A stretch of 64,000 nucleotides of DNA from Parietaria judaica (GCA_954871525.1 OX940864.1:28514001-28578000); one strand, 5' to 3'. Positions 23,400 through 35,245 are shown, numbered from the stretch's first letter. Notes: generated by a model from the sequence alone, not told the origin. Translations and numbers: made by a program.

Positions 23400-24430
23400 A
23401 TTTTTCGAAACGTGTAAAACTGGGCACCGTTGGTGAAAGTCAAAGCCTATTGGCAAAGTCAAAGACCGAGAGCTCAAGACCCAACTCATTTGGCGAGGCC
23501 CGGAACCCTGAAAGTTTAGAAGAGAAGTCCAAGACCGAAGTCCACATCCAAGAAGACGATTCGGACAACCCGGCTAGGTTATCACAACCCCGGAAAAGTC
23601 GTTAACCAAGGAACAAGGAGATGAAGACCATATAAGATTACTGGAGACTCGGAGTGGAACTCGGCAAGGTCATGGCGACCCCGAGGAGTCCCTGAGGAGC
23701 CTCCCGACGAACCTCCCGACGAGTATCCTCGTTGGGCGACGAACGCCCCCTTGATAGAGCGACGAATATACTCGCCAAACGACGAACCCCTTTATCAGCA
23801 ACGAAGCTTCCTGACGAAGACATACCCCTCGTCGATAACATCGACAGGGGGTATCTCGCAATGATCACAGACGAAGAGAAGACCCGAGATTACAATGTTC
23901 CTTGGGAGGTCCCCAAGATTCCCCTAGACTCGAAGTACAAGCTCGCGGACACTCAGAAGACGCTACGGACGAGCCATGAAACAACCGACGGACTCCACGC
24001 CACGACGAGGAGTCGTGGCAAGCCCCTTGTGGCAGGACCCTAGGCGCCATTTGCTTGGCCAATTAATGGAGGATACTTTCCATTAATTTCCCCAAATCAG
24101 GTAAAAAGTCTACAATTTTCCCTCTAAATAGGAGGCTCCTCCTCCTTTTACACACATTCTCACACAAGAAATTCTCTCTATAGACCAAAGCTTCTCTCTA
24201 GAAACCCGAAGTTTCCTTCTCCCTCTAGGCGACTTTTCCCCGCTCGTCTGGCAGTCGATTCTCTCCTTCGCCAAAGGAGACGTTCCAAGGCTTGCCAAGA
24301 ACTCCCAGAGGTCGACCAAGTCATACGACTTCGCCTCTCAGAAGAGATACTGAGACTAACGTTGTCCAAGACTTGCTCTCGCCGGTTACGACCCTCGTCA
24401 TCCTAGTCAAGTTAACATCCGCACCGTCTA
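23400..24430 (+). mobile_element. LTR-like remnant, probably Gypsy
   Basis: A GC-richer block in AT-rich DNA, full of gacgaa/cgacga words like the Gypsy element at 28-34 kb. It has a TATA-like ctctaaataggaggctc at 24121-24139 followed by a pyrimidine-rich leader, as in plant LTRs. Near its left end ctgggcaccgttgg resembles a primer-site context. No second LTR, clean ends or target duplication were found, so a solo or truncated LTR is the best guess. Confidence 0.4.
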
Positions 24431-24486
24431 TATATATATTATGAATACGAAATTAATATATATATATATGTGTGTGTGTGTATGTG
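24427..24486 (+). repeat. TA and TG microsatellite
   Basis: TA-rich tract changing into tgtgtgtgtg, immediately right of the LTR-like block. Confidence 0.7.
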
Positions 24487-26041
24487 TTATTGAGTTGAGA
24501 AAGGATCTGCTAAAAATGAAGAATCAAATATCTTTTAGAGTAAAGATAATATTTTCTATTGAAAATATTGTACAAGGCAATGTGGTGGTGATATTAATAA
24601 ATGCAATCGCGAACATACAACAATACGAATTAATTTTGAGTGTCAAATCATTTTCATTGTATCTCAAATAATTTTCCTCTTAATTTTTTTTACTATATTT
24701 AAATTTATTATAATATTGTTTAAATGTTTATCTATTGCATTAATAGGCTGGATGACAACCTAGACGTGTAATATATTAATATATATCGGATATACACATA
24801 TGGTTACTAATGGCTATCATAAATATTTGGCCAATTATTGGTACCGTGGTCAATAAATTGGTAAGGACCATATTTATTGCGATATTTTAAAAATAAATAA
24901 ATTCAAGAAATGTTGCAATGATTTTATGATTAGTACTCGGTATACATAATTTACATTGGTAGCTGAAACTTTTATTAACAGCACGCATTTTGAATAAACG
25001 TCGGGTCGTTTGTTAAAAGACAAAATGAACCGTATTGTAATTGTAATTTACTAAGCGCAAAAAGACAGATTCAGAAATCGCTTAATGAAATTGCAAGGGT
25101 CAAATTGTCAAAATGATAGCTACGTTTTACCTAAAAATATTGGCAAGAGAAAACCTTGCATTACACATTTTGTTCCATAATATTTTATAAAATATTTCAA
25201 AAACATATCAAAGGCACGTTCCTACATGAGTTAGTATTTGAATTGAGACCACATTTTTCACACTTTTACATGGAATGAATAAAGGTTTCCAGGGCGGGCC
25301 CAGTGGGCTACATGGCGGACTTATGTGAGCTTTAGTCGTGTAAGACCGACGTTTTGAGATTGGCGCGTCGGACCTAAACCAAGCCTATGGAAACTTAATA
25401 CGGACTGACCCTATTAATAGGATCAGGCCTAATTCAACCTGATCGATGCTTCTACGTTGGTCAGATTCGTTTCAACTTACCGCACAAAACAATTATGTAA
25501 CAAGGCAAACACCTTGTGTGCAACATGGATTAGAACCCCCAAAAATATAATTTTGTAGTGCTTTATAGTGTTAATTTTTTTACAATTGCGAATTAGCCCT
25601 CTTAGTTTTTACTAAAATTCAATTTTAACCCGGTAAGTTTAGATTCCAATTCCGCCAATGGAATGAGGTTCTCAACTCAAGGAATGAATCATAAAAAAAT
25701 AAAAATAAAAATCTTAACTGGTTTTATAGTTCTACCTCCTTTTTTTTTTCTTTGTCGATGTGAATCTTAAAAAAAAAAAAAAAAGGCCCAGACATCTTAG
25801 CTGGAATGATTTGATAGATTAAAATAGAACAAATTGCTAGAAAAGTTTGAGGAAATCGTGATGCATGGTTATTAAGTCCCACTTAGAAAGAAAATAAAAA
25901 CGAAGACTTGTTAAGATTTAAAAGGTCACAAAATGTCTCTACTTAACCGGAATCCGAAATTCAGATTAAAAATTAATGAAACCAAACAGCCCGTAATTCA
26001 AAAGACTGATTTATAAATATAAGGGAATAATGTAGCTCTAT
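24487..26041. other. Intergenic spacer downstream of EBP2
   Basis: No gene recognised on either strand. It holds poly-A/T tracts and a moderately GC-rich patch (25290-25450) of unknown origin. The EBP2 3'UTR probably ends in the 26040-26240 stretch. Confidence 0.4.
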
Positions 26042-26241
26042 TCTGATACAGAAATCATATGAGAAAAGCAAGAACTCATACTATGCATGCAACTACATAT
26101 CACCAAAATTGCAGCTTAAAACATAAGATTTCCTCAACAACAGAAATAAACAGTTCTACACCAGATGCTTAAAACAGTTCTACAATTTCCTCAACTTGTG
26201 TTCCAAGATGCATATAACAGATAACCCGACAAAAGATTTCC

Positions 26242-27141
26242 TCACCTCTTTCTTTTCTTGTTTGCGGGCGAATCGCTCTTCTTAAATGCTCGGAAATCGT
26301 TTGTGGTCTCAGCCGTGTTCTGCTTCTTAAGGCCTTTCCGGCCTCCGAATCCGAACTTGGAGTCCCTCGATTCCCTCTTCTTGTGGGGCCTCCCTTTGCC
26401 GCCCTGCCCGAATTTCCCGCCCGAACGATCCCCGGGGCGTACGCCCGGCCGCTTCTTCGTGGACCTCTCGAATGATTTCCCGTCCTCGAATGAGAATTCA
26501 ACGTCTTTTTCATCGGCTCCCTTCGCGAACCCACTCTGTTGCCTTTGCTTCCTCCACTTCTTGACGGACTCGATATCGTCCTTCTTCTGCTTAGCCCTCT
26601 CTTTCTGCTTCTGGGACTGAACCTCTTTGGCCAATTTCTTCGACTCTCTCGCTTTTCTCCTCTCCTCAGCCTCCTCCATCTCCCTTTTCTCGGCCAAAAG
26701 GCGTCCCTTCACTTTCTCCATGTGGGAGTCGGACTTCACCATCTCCGCGTAGTAGTCAGCGGGCCTGAGAAAAGGACGGCCCATTGCTTGTAGCTTCTCA
26801 AGCGCCTGTTTGGTTCCCTCGAGCGCTTGGTTGTAGAAAGCCAGCTCCCGCGCCAGGTCGTCGTTCACGTCGACCTTCTCCACTTGATCGATGTCGATGG
26901 AGAGCTTGTGGATCCATTCCACGTTCTCGGGCCAGCTGATGTCACTGAGTTTATCGAGGAGGCCGTTTGTGTTGTAAGTGGCGGTCTTTGACGGCTCAGT
27001 CAGTTTCACGTCATCATCTTCATCTGATTCCGACTCTGATTCTGATTCTAAATCAGACACGTCTTCGTTCAAATCCATGGCATCTTCGCCTTGCATCTTC
27101 TTCTTTTCTAGCAAACTCAACCTCTTTTTACGCACAGCCAT
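26242..27141 (-). CDS. EBP2: rRNA-processing protein EBP2 homolog
   Basis: A single coding exon of 299 residues. In order: basic start (AVRKKRLSLLEKKK); acidic Ser/Glu/Asp tract (about 25-50); then the conserved EBP2 core with LLDKLSDISWPENVEWIHKL, VNDDLARELAFYNQAL and MGRPFLRPADYYAEMVKSD. A Lys/Glu coiled coil follows (about 140-200) and then a basic Gly-rich tail ending NKKRKR. EBP2 acts in the nucleolus in assembly of the large ribosomal subunit and 27S pre-rRNA processing. Length and motif order are as expected, with no disruption. The ATG follows a 5'UTR intron, and a telo-box lies upstream. This is the clearest housekeeping gene in the window. Confidence 0.95.
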   Translation of the reverse strand: MAVRKKRLSLLEKKKMQGEDAMDLNEDVSDLESESESESDEDDDVKLTEPSKTATYNTNGLLDKLSDISWPENVEWIHKLSIDIDQVEKVDVNDDLARELAFYNQALEGTKQALEKLQAMGRPFLRPADYYAEMVKSDSHMEKVKGRLLAEKREMEEAEERRKARESKKLAKEVQSQKQKERAKQKKDDIESVKKWRKQRQQSGFAKGADEKDVEFSFEDGKSFERSTKKRPGVRPGDRSGGKFGQGGKGRPHKKRESRDSKFGFGGRKGLKKQNTAETTNDFRAFKKSDSPANKKRKR

Positions 27142-27151
27142 TCAGAAAAAC

Positions 27152-27650
27152 CTACACGAATGCAACCAATTATTTTTTTAGATAACTCGGTGAGCCGAGT
27201 ATAAATATGAACAAACAAAACGTGAAAAGAACTCGCAAATATAGCCCTTAAACCATAAACCCAGTGAAGATATGTCCAAACTCCAAACCATTTAGCACAA
27301 AGCTTACTGCAAATCCAAGAACAGCAGTTATGGAAGAACAAATATTGAAAATAGCCACTTTATTTGTTCAACATTTACCAGAAGGAATACTGTGAATATA
27401 AGTTCTCTCAGGCATAAATAACTAAAAGTAAACTATACTCGTCCTAATCCTAATCATGAGCTCAAATCAACCAAGACCCTACTCAACAATCGCAAGAAAT
27501 CAACGAAAGAACCCAAAAATCGAAAATGAAAGCTCTAAAAAATTCTGACATTTCTGATACAGAGGATTTAAATTTCAGTTTCTAGGGTTTAAGAATCGAT
27601 TCTGCGAGTAACAACGAAGGAGAAGCTTAGGAGAGAGTGAGAAGAATCAC
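27152..27650 (-). other. 5'UTR intron of EBP2
   Basis: On the minus strand the donor is CCAAG|GTGATT and the acceptor GTGTAG|GTTTTTCTG, ten bases before the ATG. The 499-bp intron contains a CTAGGGTTT telo-like motif at 27582-27590. Leader introns near the ATG are common in plant housekeeping genes and often raise expression. Confidence 0.65.
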
Positions 27651-27759
27651 CTTGGTCGTTTTGATGTGCTTCGGAAGTTGACAGAGAGGCTTCGAGTTTG
27701 GAACTTGATAGAGAATCGAGAAAGAGGACTGGAGGCTGAAATGAGAATGAAGAAAAATA

Positions 27760-27768
27760 AAACCCTAA
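27760..27768 (+). promoter_or_regulatory. Telo-box near the EBP2 start
   Basis: AAACCCTAA. Telo-boxes are enriched just upstream of ribosomal-protein and ribosome-biogenesis genes in plants, matching the EBP2 call. It lies about 110 bp upstream of the leader splice donor. Confidence 0.6.
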
Positions 27769-27789
27769 CAAAACAACATAACCGACACT

Positions 27790-28264
27790 ACATTTACATA
27801 ACAAACGACAACATAAAAAATGACATGCAAAATTAAAATAAAACTACATAAAACCGGAACCGGGACAAAAAAAACCAGGAAGGTGGCGTTTAAATACGGT
27901 CCCAGAGACCAGTGTATGGTTTGGTTTCAGACAGTGTCATACTGATTTCACAGATCACGTTTGGTTACTAGTTATCTTTGTTTTCGCAGACCGGTCTCGC
28001 AGACTAGTGAAATTTTAATGAAGGAAACCAGAAAGCGATTTCGAGTTGTTTTCTGTTTTTCGGTCTTTAACACAATCGTACAAAATATAACCATATATTC
28101 TCATTCTATAATATATATTATATTATTTATAATAAGATATTATTATAATATTAACTCTTTTAATTAAATTATTAAAGTTATTTGTATCATTGACATATTA
28201 ATATGATATCAAAGAATAAACTTAAATTATTCTTGTTATTAAATACTAACGGTTAATGCGTAAA
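27790..28264. other. Spacer upstream of EBP2
   Basis: AT-rich with several gtttggtt/accggaacc words also found around 43830-44020, so possibly a small repeat shared by both places. No ends could be defined and no gene was seen. Confidence 0.3.
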
Positions 28265-29227
28265 AATGGCTTTAACTTAGGGTTAGATCCAAGGTTCGTG
28301 TCCCGAGATAGACCCGCTGAACACGAGGATAATTGAATGTTGAGTTAACGCGGGTTGACTAATGATCGTCAAAGGTGGAGGCGAATCCGTCGTCTTGGAT
28401 GAGTCTCCGGGCTGTCCTTGACTATCCTCGGCGAACTTCCCTCGTGAGGGCGAAGTCCGTGTCGCGGCGAAGCTCCTCGTCGAATTTCATTCGTGGTGGC
28501 AAAGTCCGTATCACGGCGAAGCTCCTCCTCCGGGCGGAGTCCTTGTCTTGGCGAAGCTCCTAGTCTGGGCGGAGTCCTTATCTTGGCGATATCCTTGTCT
28601 GGGCGAACTCCTGTATTGATGAAGCTCTGTGCTGATCTTGATGATTCTTCGTGAATTCCCTTCCTTGGTGAATTCCCTTCCTTGGGATGGAAGACTTGCA
28701 AAAAAAGGGTAGATTGGGCCCGTGCCCTGTCGCTTATGGTTGGGCGAGGCTGCCAACGTATCTCAGTTTAAGAGAATCATGTCCCACGTAGTTCAGGGTT
28801 AGTGATAAAACGGCGGGTGACTGACGATGTGGTTTGACTCGTCAGAAGTGCCGATGTTGGTGGCGCGAGGGTGACCCTTGGCCAGGTGGCTGGGTTTTAC
28901 TGGCGTGAAGTGTTCTTTGTCGACCTTGTCGAGGTTGGCGAGGGCGCCTTAACCTGACAATAGGGATGCTCTTTCTCTGTCTACCTAGTCGGGGTAGGCG
29001 ATGGCGCCTTAACCTGACAAGGGATGCTCCTTGTCAACCTTGTCGAGGTTGGCGAGGGCGCCTTAACTTGACAAGGGAATCTCCTTGACGACTCGACGAA
29101 CAACTTTTCTTGTCGAGGCTGAGACTCTACTCTAGATCTCCTCTTAGACGGGCCTCTTCCAGCAAGCTCTCAATTCTTGCTGGAGGAGAGGGCGACTTTT
29201 TCAGAGAGAGAAGCTCTGGAGAAAGCT
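28265..29227 (-). repeat. R/U5-like part of the left LTR with tandem units
   Basis: Continues the left LTR downstream of its TATA in minus orientation. It contains three ~55-bp tandem units (about 28925-29080) built on gaggttggcgagggcgcctt, and many ggcgaagctcc repeats (28430-28620). The precise LTR end was not determined. Confidence 0.45.
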
Positions 29228-29730
29228 GTGTGTGAGTGAAAATTAGGAAGGGAAGAATCCTATTTATAGGAAAACCAATTCCCTGAAATTGCACCTCCTG
29301 GGGCGTGCAAATTTCTCTCCTACCACAGGGGGTTTTCTGCTGCCCCTAGCCCTGTCGAAGGGCTCGTCGGTGCTTCTTGGTTCGTCTTCGATGTCTTCTG
29401 GTTGTCCGCGAGTTTGTATGTTGAATCCGGGGTAATCTGGAGGATTTCCCAGGGGTCTTCGTGATCTCGTATCTCCTCGTCGTGTGGAGTAATTATAAGT
29501 TATGCCCCCGTCAAGTTATGACGAGGGTGCTTGTTACACCGTCGCCTCGTCGGCCTCATCGCCTCGTCGGCATCGTCGCCTCGTCGGCATCGTCGCCTCG
29601 TCGGCATCGTCGCCTCGTCGGCATCGTCGCCTCATCGGCATCGTCGCCTCGTCGGCATCGTCGGCTCGTCGGCCTTGCCGCCTTGTCGCTTTGTTGCCTC
29701 GTCGCCTCGTCGCCTTGTCTGCCTTGTCGG
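29228..29730 (-). repeat. Left LTR-like repeat with GCCTCGTCGG minisatellite
   Basis: Shares with 33878-34372 the core from cctatttataggaaaacc to tatgacgagggtgcttgt, followed in both by arrays of gcctcgtcgg/ccttgtcgg units (here 29545-29730). On the minus strand this gives array, U3, TATA (about 29256-29267), leader. Confidence 0.65.
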
Positions 29731-29835
29731 CTCCTCGGCGGGTGTGGAGCTCGTTCGGGCTTCCCCGGTGTGATTGGCGCGATCCTCGAGGCGGGCAACG
29801 GCTTTGGAGGTGCTCCGGCGAGTGACGCGGCTGCA

Positions 29836-32505
29836 ATGTTGATGTCCGTTGGCGGTGGTGAGATCGTCTTCAACTCCGGTAAACTTGCTCCGGCAAAAGG
29901 GCCGCCAAAAGTGGTGGCGGAGTCCGATTTCGACGGAAACTTTGATTTCGAGGGCTTCGAGACTCCGATCGATGATCCAATTTTTGCGTTGGATTCATCG
30001 GGACCGGGGATATCTCTTGCCAAGGAAATTATCATTCCTGGATCAAGCGTGCCGGTCTCCAAGCTCGGTAAGGACCTCTCATTGTCGATTAGTCTTTTGT
30101 CGTCGGCCCCGGCGGAGAGCATTTTGTCTTCTGAATCTCCTGAACGTGCTGTGAACTTTGCAGGTCGCTTGGCGGATGGAGGCGGATCCCTCGGCGAACA
30201 TGGCTCTGAGCCTTCGGTCCTTGATGGTGCCTCTGACGTAGAGTTTGCTGATGTCAATACGTCCGATGTCGTCGAGGAGTAGGGCGCTGGCGGGGACTTT
30301 GTCGATGAGGCGCTCATTGCTGAGGAAGGACCTGCAGGTGAGGGTCTTGCCATCGTGGGCATTGCGACCAGCGAAGGTCCTCCTGCTGACGAGACGCTCA
30401 GACAGCGTCGCTACCGCGTCTCAGCTTTCTGTCCTAAGATGATTGTGCGTAGCCACGTCTCTGAGTCTTCGCTGATGTCCTTTCTTGCTCTTTATGGGTT
30501 GTCGTATCTCGCCAGTCTTTGAGTTCCTGCTGCAGGCGAGCCTCCTTGTGATTGTGTCCCCAGTTTTCTGCCGGTGCACTTGGAGAGTCTTCGTCATAGG
30601 ATGTGTCTTCCTCTTCGGCCGTTCGTCCGTGATATTCTGGTGTTGCTGGGTGTGTTGGATTTCCAGGTTGTGTTGGGATCCTTTTGTGCCTTGGCGACTT
30701 GCTTCTCAGCTTGACAGGTTCACTCTCATCGTTCTCTGACGGTCGAAGAGCTTCGCACCGGTTTTCGCTTCTATTGTCGTGCCTCGGAGGCTAGAGAATA
30801 TGTGATGTCTTTGTCATACGTTTGTCTGGAGTTGCCTCGATGGAGGTTGGATCTTCAATGGCGTCGTCAATGGGTATGGGCTCCGGCATCCCTGCTTGGT
30901 TCGTCTTTGCCTGACTTCAGCTCTCGGCTGTTGCGTCCGCCGTATGAGCATACATCTGGCTCGGGACTTTCGGTAGCCTGATCTTGGGGTTGGTGAAGAA
31001 GTGCGGTCTGTTTTCTTTCAAGGAGTCTCGGTGGTGGATCTCGGCAGACTTCATCGTAGATTCGTTGCGAGGCTTCGTTGATGTTGATGAGGCAGACGTG
31101 CATGCTCCGATTCCTCTTCAAGTGCTTCCTCTGGCTGATGGTGATGTTCCTCGCGCCTCTTCGCGGGAAGGCGTTCATCGTTCTTCGAGGACGGATGTTC
31201 GTCGTTTTTCAAGAAGTGTTCGTCGTTCTTCAAGGGAATGTGTTCGTCGTTCTTCTCTGGCGAAGGCTTTGTCGAAGGCGAAGGCTCCTGCCTCTGAACG
31301 GCGTATTCGTTTTGTGGTTGTCTGTCCTTCTGCTGCTCCAGCTTCGTCGACTCCTGCATGTATAATTCCCTTTGCTTGGTCTTTAGTAGGTGTATTATTC
31401 TCCATTGCTTTATTTGTTGTTGCACAGGTTCGTCTGGCTTCAGGAAGTTTGTTCCTCAGATGCGTCCTCAGGCTTCTGCAGCTCCTCATGTCGCTCCTGT
31501 TGCTCCGGCCTCGAAGTCGTCTGGAGAGGGTCTTGATGATCATATTTTTCATCTTCTGAAGCGGCGATTATCATCGGAGAAGGTGTCTTCGGCTCGTCGT
31601 TCGCGTTCGCCGTCTCTTGGCAAGGTTGGGGCTCGTCGGGTTCGTCAGCGTGGCGCTGGTTTTGGTGGGATGCCATCTCCAACTGTGGCTTCAGGGGGCG
31701 ACTCCCGTGGTGACGTGCCTGCTCCTACTGTTATTCCTCAGTCTGGCAAGGTTCCTGAGTCTGGTGGTTTGTCGAGCGTTGAGCGTGCGGTGCGCCTCAA
31801 GCGCCTTTGCGTCGGGAGCGTCTCCGATCTTCGTCTTCGGGTGATCGCATCAGTGGTGGGTGCTCCGGACTCGGCTTTGGTCATCGATGATTCCTTCTGT
31901 CATGCGAGGGTATATACTTTTTGGCATTCTTGCTTACTTTGTCGTATTGCTCTTCCTTATGCTCGTCGTTTGTCTTCTAGGCCTTAACGTCGTCGGCGGA
32001 GGTGGCTCGTCGTCTTGAAGCTTCCGATACCCTGTGTATGTCTTTGAAGGGTGTCTTGAAGAAGGTTGCTGCTGAGCGTGATGCGCTACAGGGCGAGGTG
32101 ACCAAGGAGAGGCTCGAGGTAAAGATCTCCCGGGCTGATGGTGGGCGCGAGGGTCGTCGAGCCATTGAAGATGAGCTTCGTGTGGCGAAGGACCGGGTCG
32201 CGGCTTTGAAGACTTCCTTGGCGAGGCGTGATTCCCCGATCGAGCGTCTTCAGAGTGATGTCTCCGAGGCTGCTTCTTCCCATGCTAAGGTGAAAGCGGA
32301 TGCTGGCGCGAGTCTAGCTGAGACAGAGGCGACGTGGCACGCAGCTTCCGACGAGATGTACTGGTCGAGTTCTGCGGATTTCCAGGAGGCTCATCTTCAG
32401 GAGAATGGTCATCTTGCTATTTACTTCAGGTTCGTTGACGTCCTTGGTGCTCCGGACTCCGTTCGTGATACGGAGCCCCTAAGCTTGGTGCTTCCCAGAT
32501 ATTAG
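29836..32505 (+). pseudogene. Antisense gene of the Gypsy element (plant transposon-domain protein)
   Basis: Frames in sequence with GT-AG-like junctions. The N-terminal acidic/Ser-rich part (29836-30282) leads into RQRRYRVSAFCPKM (about 30390-30430). A domain with VPAAGEPP, HLESLRHRMCLPLRPFVRD and ILVLLGVLDFQVV (about 30520-30680) resembles the 'putative gypsy type transposon' domain (Transposase_28). Arg/Ser-rich linkers follow (31100-31870). The C-terminal coiled coil is at 32002-32505 with AAERDALQGEVTKERLEV. Likely introns are about 31362-31427 and 31909-31981. Several stops and frame changes mark it as decayed. Function in these elements is unknown. Confidence 0.55.
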
Positions 32506-33104
32506 TTTCTCTTTTCTTTGCCTCTACGATTTATAAACATTTTCAGGCTTTGTTTTGGACTTACTCGTTGCCCTGGCATGTTTGTTCGGAGTGTTTCGCC
32601 TTCTCGTTTCGTACCTGTTTAATCACGTTTATGCATTTAGTATAATTTGAACTTTGAGTTTCGTTCATAGCTTTGCTTGTCGAGTGTGCGCTTCGTGGCG
32701 CGTTGTGGCAGTCTTGTGAGTGCACTCTACTGTGATTATAGGGTCGTCACCCGTTTTTGACCTGCAAGTAGTATATGGTGTCCGTAGACGATTGTATGCC
32801 CTTGCTCGCCGGGTAGCTAATCCGACGAGTTTAGGCTGCCTATTGTAACCTGGCGAAGGAGTCTGGTGTGTGTACCGATGCTTATTGTTACCTGGCAAAG
32901 GTCTTCGGTGCATAGCCTTTTTTTTTAGGGATCGGATATATACCGTAGTACCCCACGAGTTTTGGCGTAATCTGCCTTGCAGTTTCGGGAAAACTTTCAG
33001 AGTATTTCGTAAAGATGAATTTATTCATAGATCAGGTTGGCCTACATAGTAGACTTGGCCTTACGCATTGTGCTTTATTAAAAAGGATATGGGGCTTTCG
33101 TCAT
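32506..33104. other. Interior of the Gypsy element without clear coding
   Basis: Between the antisense gene and the pol remnant. It includes a TA-poor, GT-rich stretch with repeated gttacctggc words; no domain seen. Confidence 0.4.
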
Positions 33105-33700
33105 GACTTCAGCAGTGTGGGTTGACTGGTGGGACTGGTAGCTCGCTTTGGCGTAGACAGTCGACAATTGTAGTCATCCACTTGGGCTCGTCTTCGGTGT
33201 TGATGGCGAGAATTTCTTCGTAGGCGGTTGACTCCTCTTCCGCTTCTTCGTCAGGGGTCTTGCGCTATTTTTCTTCTCTTTTTCCGATCATTGCTCGAGC
33301 TAGTCTGGCTACTTCGTTGTTGGTGGTTGCAGGGATCCAGGCGATCTCGTACCATGTCAATGGCTGGAGGCGGTCCATGGCTTCTTGCAGCTGTGTCAGC
33401 GTCTTGTCTTCCTGTGTCGGTGGTCCACCGTTCATCTGGCTTGCGATCTTCTGTGAGCTGCAGTGTACTTGTAAATTCTTTACGTCGAGCCTTTCGGCGC
33501 GGTTCAGGCAGGCGAGTAGCGCTCTGCATTCGGCTTCTTCGCTTGAGGCCGTGAACTTGAACTTGATGGCGTACTTTGACTTCTCTCCTTGAGGGCTGGT
33601 GATGATGATTCATGTTCCTGTGCTGGTGTCGCCGTTGATTCCACTAATGTGCATATTCTATACCGGCCCATTCGGCACGGTTCTTCTGCTTGGCGGGGCA
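33105..33700 (-). pseudogene. pol: Gypsy pol remnant: RNase H and junction toward integrase
   Basis: On the minus strand: an IIITSPQGEKSKYAIKFKF-like start of RNase H, then SEEAECRALLACLNRAERL and NLQVHCSSQKIASQMNG, then ARLARAMIGK. Further on, INTEDEPKWMTTIVDCL matches the conserved stretch between RNase H and integrase of plant Ty3/Gypsy polyproteins. A stop lies before IIITSP and another after KREEK. Reverse transcriptase, protease, gag and the integrase core are absent. The acidic residues of the active site are partly lost (HCSS instead of HCDS). Confidence 0.7.
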
Positions 33701-33877
33701 TCCTTCATCTTTTTTCCTCCTTCAGCCGCAGGGGTGTCGGCACCGTGAGTTTGCTTGGTGACTATGTTAGCCTTTGCTTCTCTTTTCTTGGCGACCCCGG
33801 GCTGGCACTCTTCTTCGTTTCTTCGCCTGGCGAGGCTGATCTTTCGCTTGATTTGGCGTAGGCGGTTGAACGATGTG

Positions 33878-34372
33878 TGTGAGAATGAGGAGGGGAAGGC
33901 TCCTATTTATAGGAAAACCAATTCCCTGAAATTGCACCTCCAGGGCCCTGCGAATTTCTCTCCTGCCACAGGGGGTTTGCCGCGGCCCCTAGTCCTGTCA
34001 AAGGGCTCGTCGGTGCTTCTTGGTTTGTCTTCGATGTCTTCTGGTTGTCCGTGAGTTCGTATGTTGAATCCGAGGGAATCTGGAGGATTTCCCGGGGGTC
34101 TTCATGATCTCGGATCTCCTCGTCGTGTGGAATAATTATAAGTTATCCCCCGTCAAGTTATGACGAGGGTGCTTGTCAGACCAAGGCCTCGTCGCCTCGT
34201 CGGCCTTATCGCCTCGTCGGCCTTGTTGCCTCATCACCTCGTCGGCCTTGTTGCCTCGTCGCCTCATCGGCCTTGTCGGCTCATCGCCTTGTCGGCCTTG
34301 TCGGCCTTGTCGGCTTGTCGCCTCGTCGGCCTTGTCGGCTTGTCGCCTCGTCGGCCTTGTCGCCTCGTCTTT
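33878..34372 (-). repeat. Right LTR-like repeat
   Basis: Direct repeat of 29228-29730, including the minus-strand TATA (about 33908-33918) and the GCCTCGTCGG/CCTTGTCGG array (34180-34370). To the left of the TATA the two copies diverge after tgtgtgtgag. Confidence 0.65.
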
Positions 34373-34479
34373 TTTACTCCGGGCCTCGCCAATGTCTTGG
34401 TTCGTCGGCCTCTGGTCTTTGACTTTGGTGATGGGCTTTGACTTTTGTTGGTAGGCTTTGAATTTTGCCAAAAGAGACC

Positions 34480-35227
34480 TGTTAAGGTCGGATTTGGTCA
34501 AATCCCTCCTCAACACAACTCGTGTCGTTTTGTCCATAAACAACACAAGAAGAGAGTGAGGAAGTTCGTTGACCGATGGTCAACCAGGGAGTACCCTCGA
34601 GGAGGTTCAACCCTTGATGAAGTCTAGGTTCAACCCCCGTTGAAGTCTAAAAGCAACCCTCGATGAGGTCTGAAAGCGTCATGATGAAACTTGCAGGGCC
34701 GAATGACGGCTGACGAGACGTGCATTTAATGAAGCCCACCTACTCACTCGATGAGAGGCATCATCGACGAAGCGTGCAGGGCCGAATGACGGCTGACGAG
34801 ATGTGCATTTAATGAAGCCCACCTACCCCTTATGGCAGTCTGCTCGGAAGTGACGTAAAGCATGGGTTAACCACGCTTCTCTCAAATCACTCTAGGAAAG
34901 CTAATGATTAAAAAGAGAAAAGGGCGGGAAAGAGGGAGAAGGCATAATGTAATCTCTATAAAAGGCAAGTGAAGCCTCGTTTGTAAGGTTTGGAAAAAAG
35001 AGGAAAGGAAACCAGAGAAAAAGAGAGAATATCGTGTAATAGAAACGCATAAGAAATAGAGAAAGATCTTGCTCTTGATCCTTCAACTGTCCAGCTATTC
35101 AACGAAAAGAAACCGAGCTTTTGTCGGAAATATAATAAAACAAAGATATTCACTGATCATTGTTGCTAACTTGTTCTTTGTGATTATTTTTGTGACTGGA
35201 AAAGGGTGGTGAAAATCGCCCTCTACA
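34480..35227 (+). repeat. 5' LTR (748 bp) of the F-box retrotransposon
   Basis: Same length as 42821-43568 and near-identical. Contains two copies of a phrase gccgaatgacggctgacgag (about 34700 and 34782) with downstream gtgcatttaatgaagccc, i.e. an ~82-bp internal tandem repeat. A TATA-like ctctataaaagg lies at 34953-34964. Confidence 0.9.
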
Positions 35228-35245
35228 GTTTGGCGCCCACCATGG
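35228..35245 (+). other. Primer binding site region
   Basis: gtttggcgcccaccatgg directly after the LTR. TGGCGCCCACC-type sites are usual in plant Gypsy elements; I did not settle which tRNA matches. Confidence 0.65.

Larger units (their letters stand above)
28265..34376 (-). mobile_element. Degenerate Gypsy-type LTR element, minus orientation
   Basis: Two LTR-like direct repeats (29228-29730 and 33878-34372) carry a minus-strand TATA (cctataaatagga) and the same 300-bp core. Between them, from right to left, lie a Gypsy pol remnant (RNase H to pre-integrase, minus) and a spliced gene on the opposite strand (29836-32505). A gene antisense to pol, between pol and the 3' LTR, is a known feature of some Tat-lineage Gypsy elements such as Grande. 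Exact outer ends and target duplication were not found, and the right end abuts the retrotransposon at 34480. Confidence 0.65.

Noticed and set aside
28375..28756. Open frames on both strands in the 28.4-28.8 kb region
   Set aside because: Arise from ggcgaagctcc repeats of the LTR; no domain.
29534..29836. Asp/Glu/Arg-rich frames across the GCCTCGTCGG array
   Set aside because: By-products of the minisatellite in all frames; not continuous with a recognisable domain.
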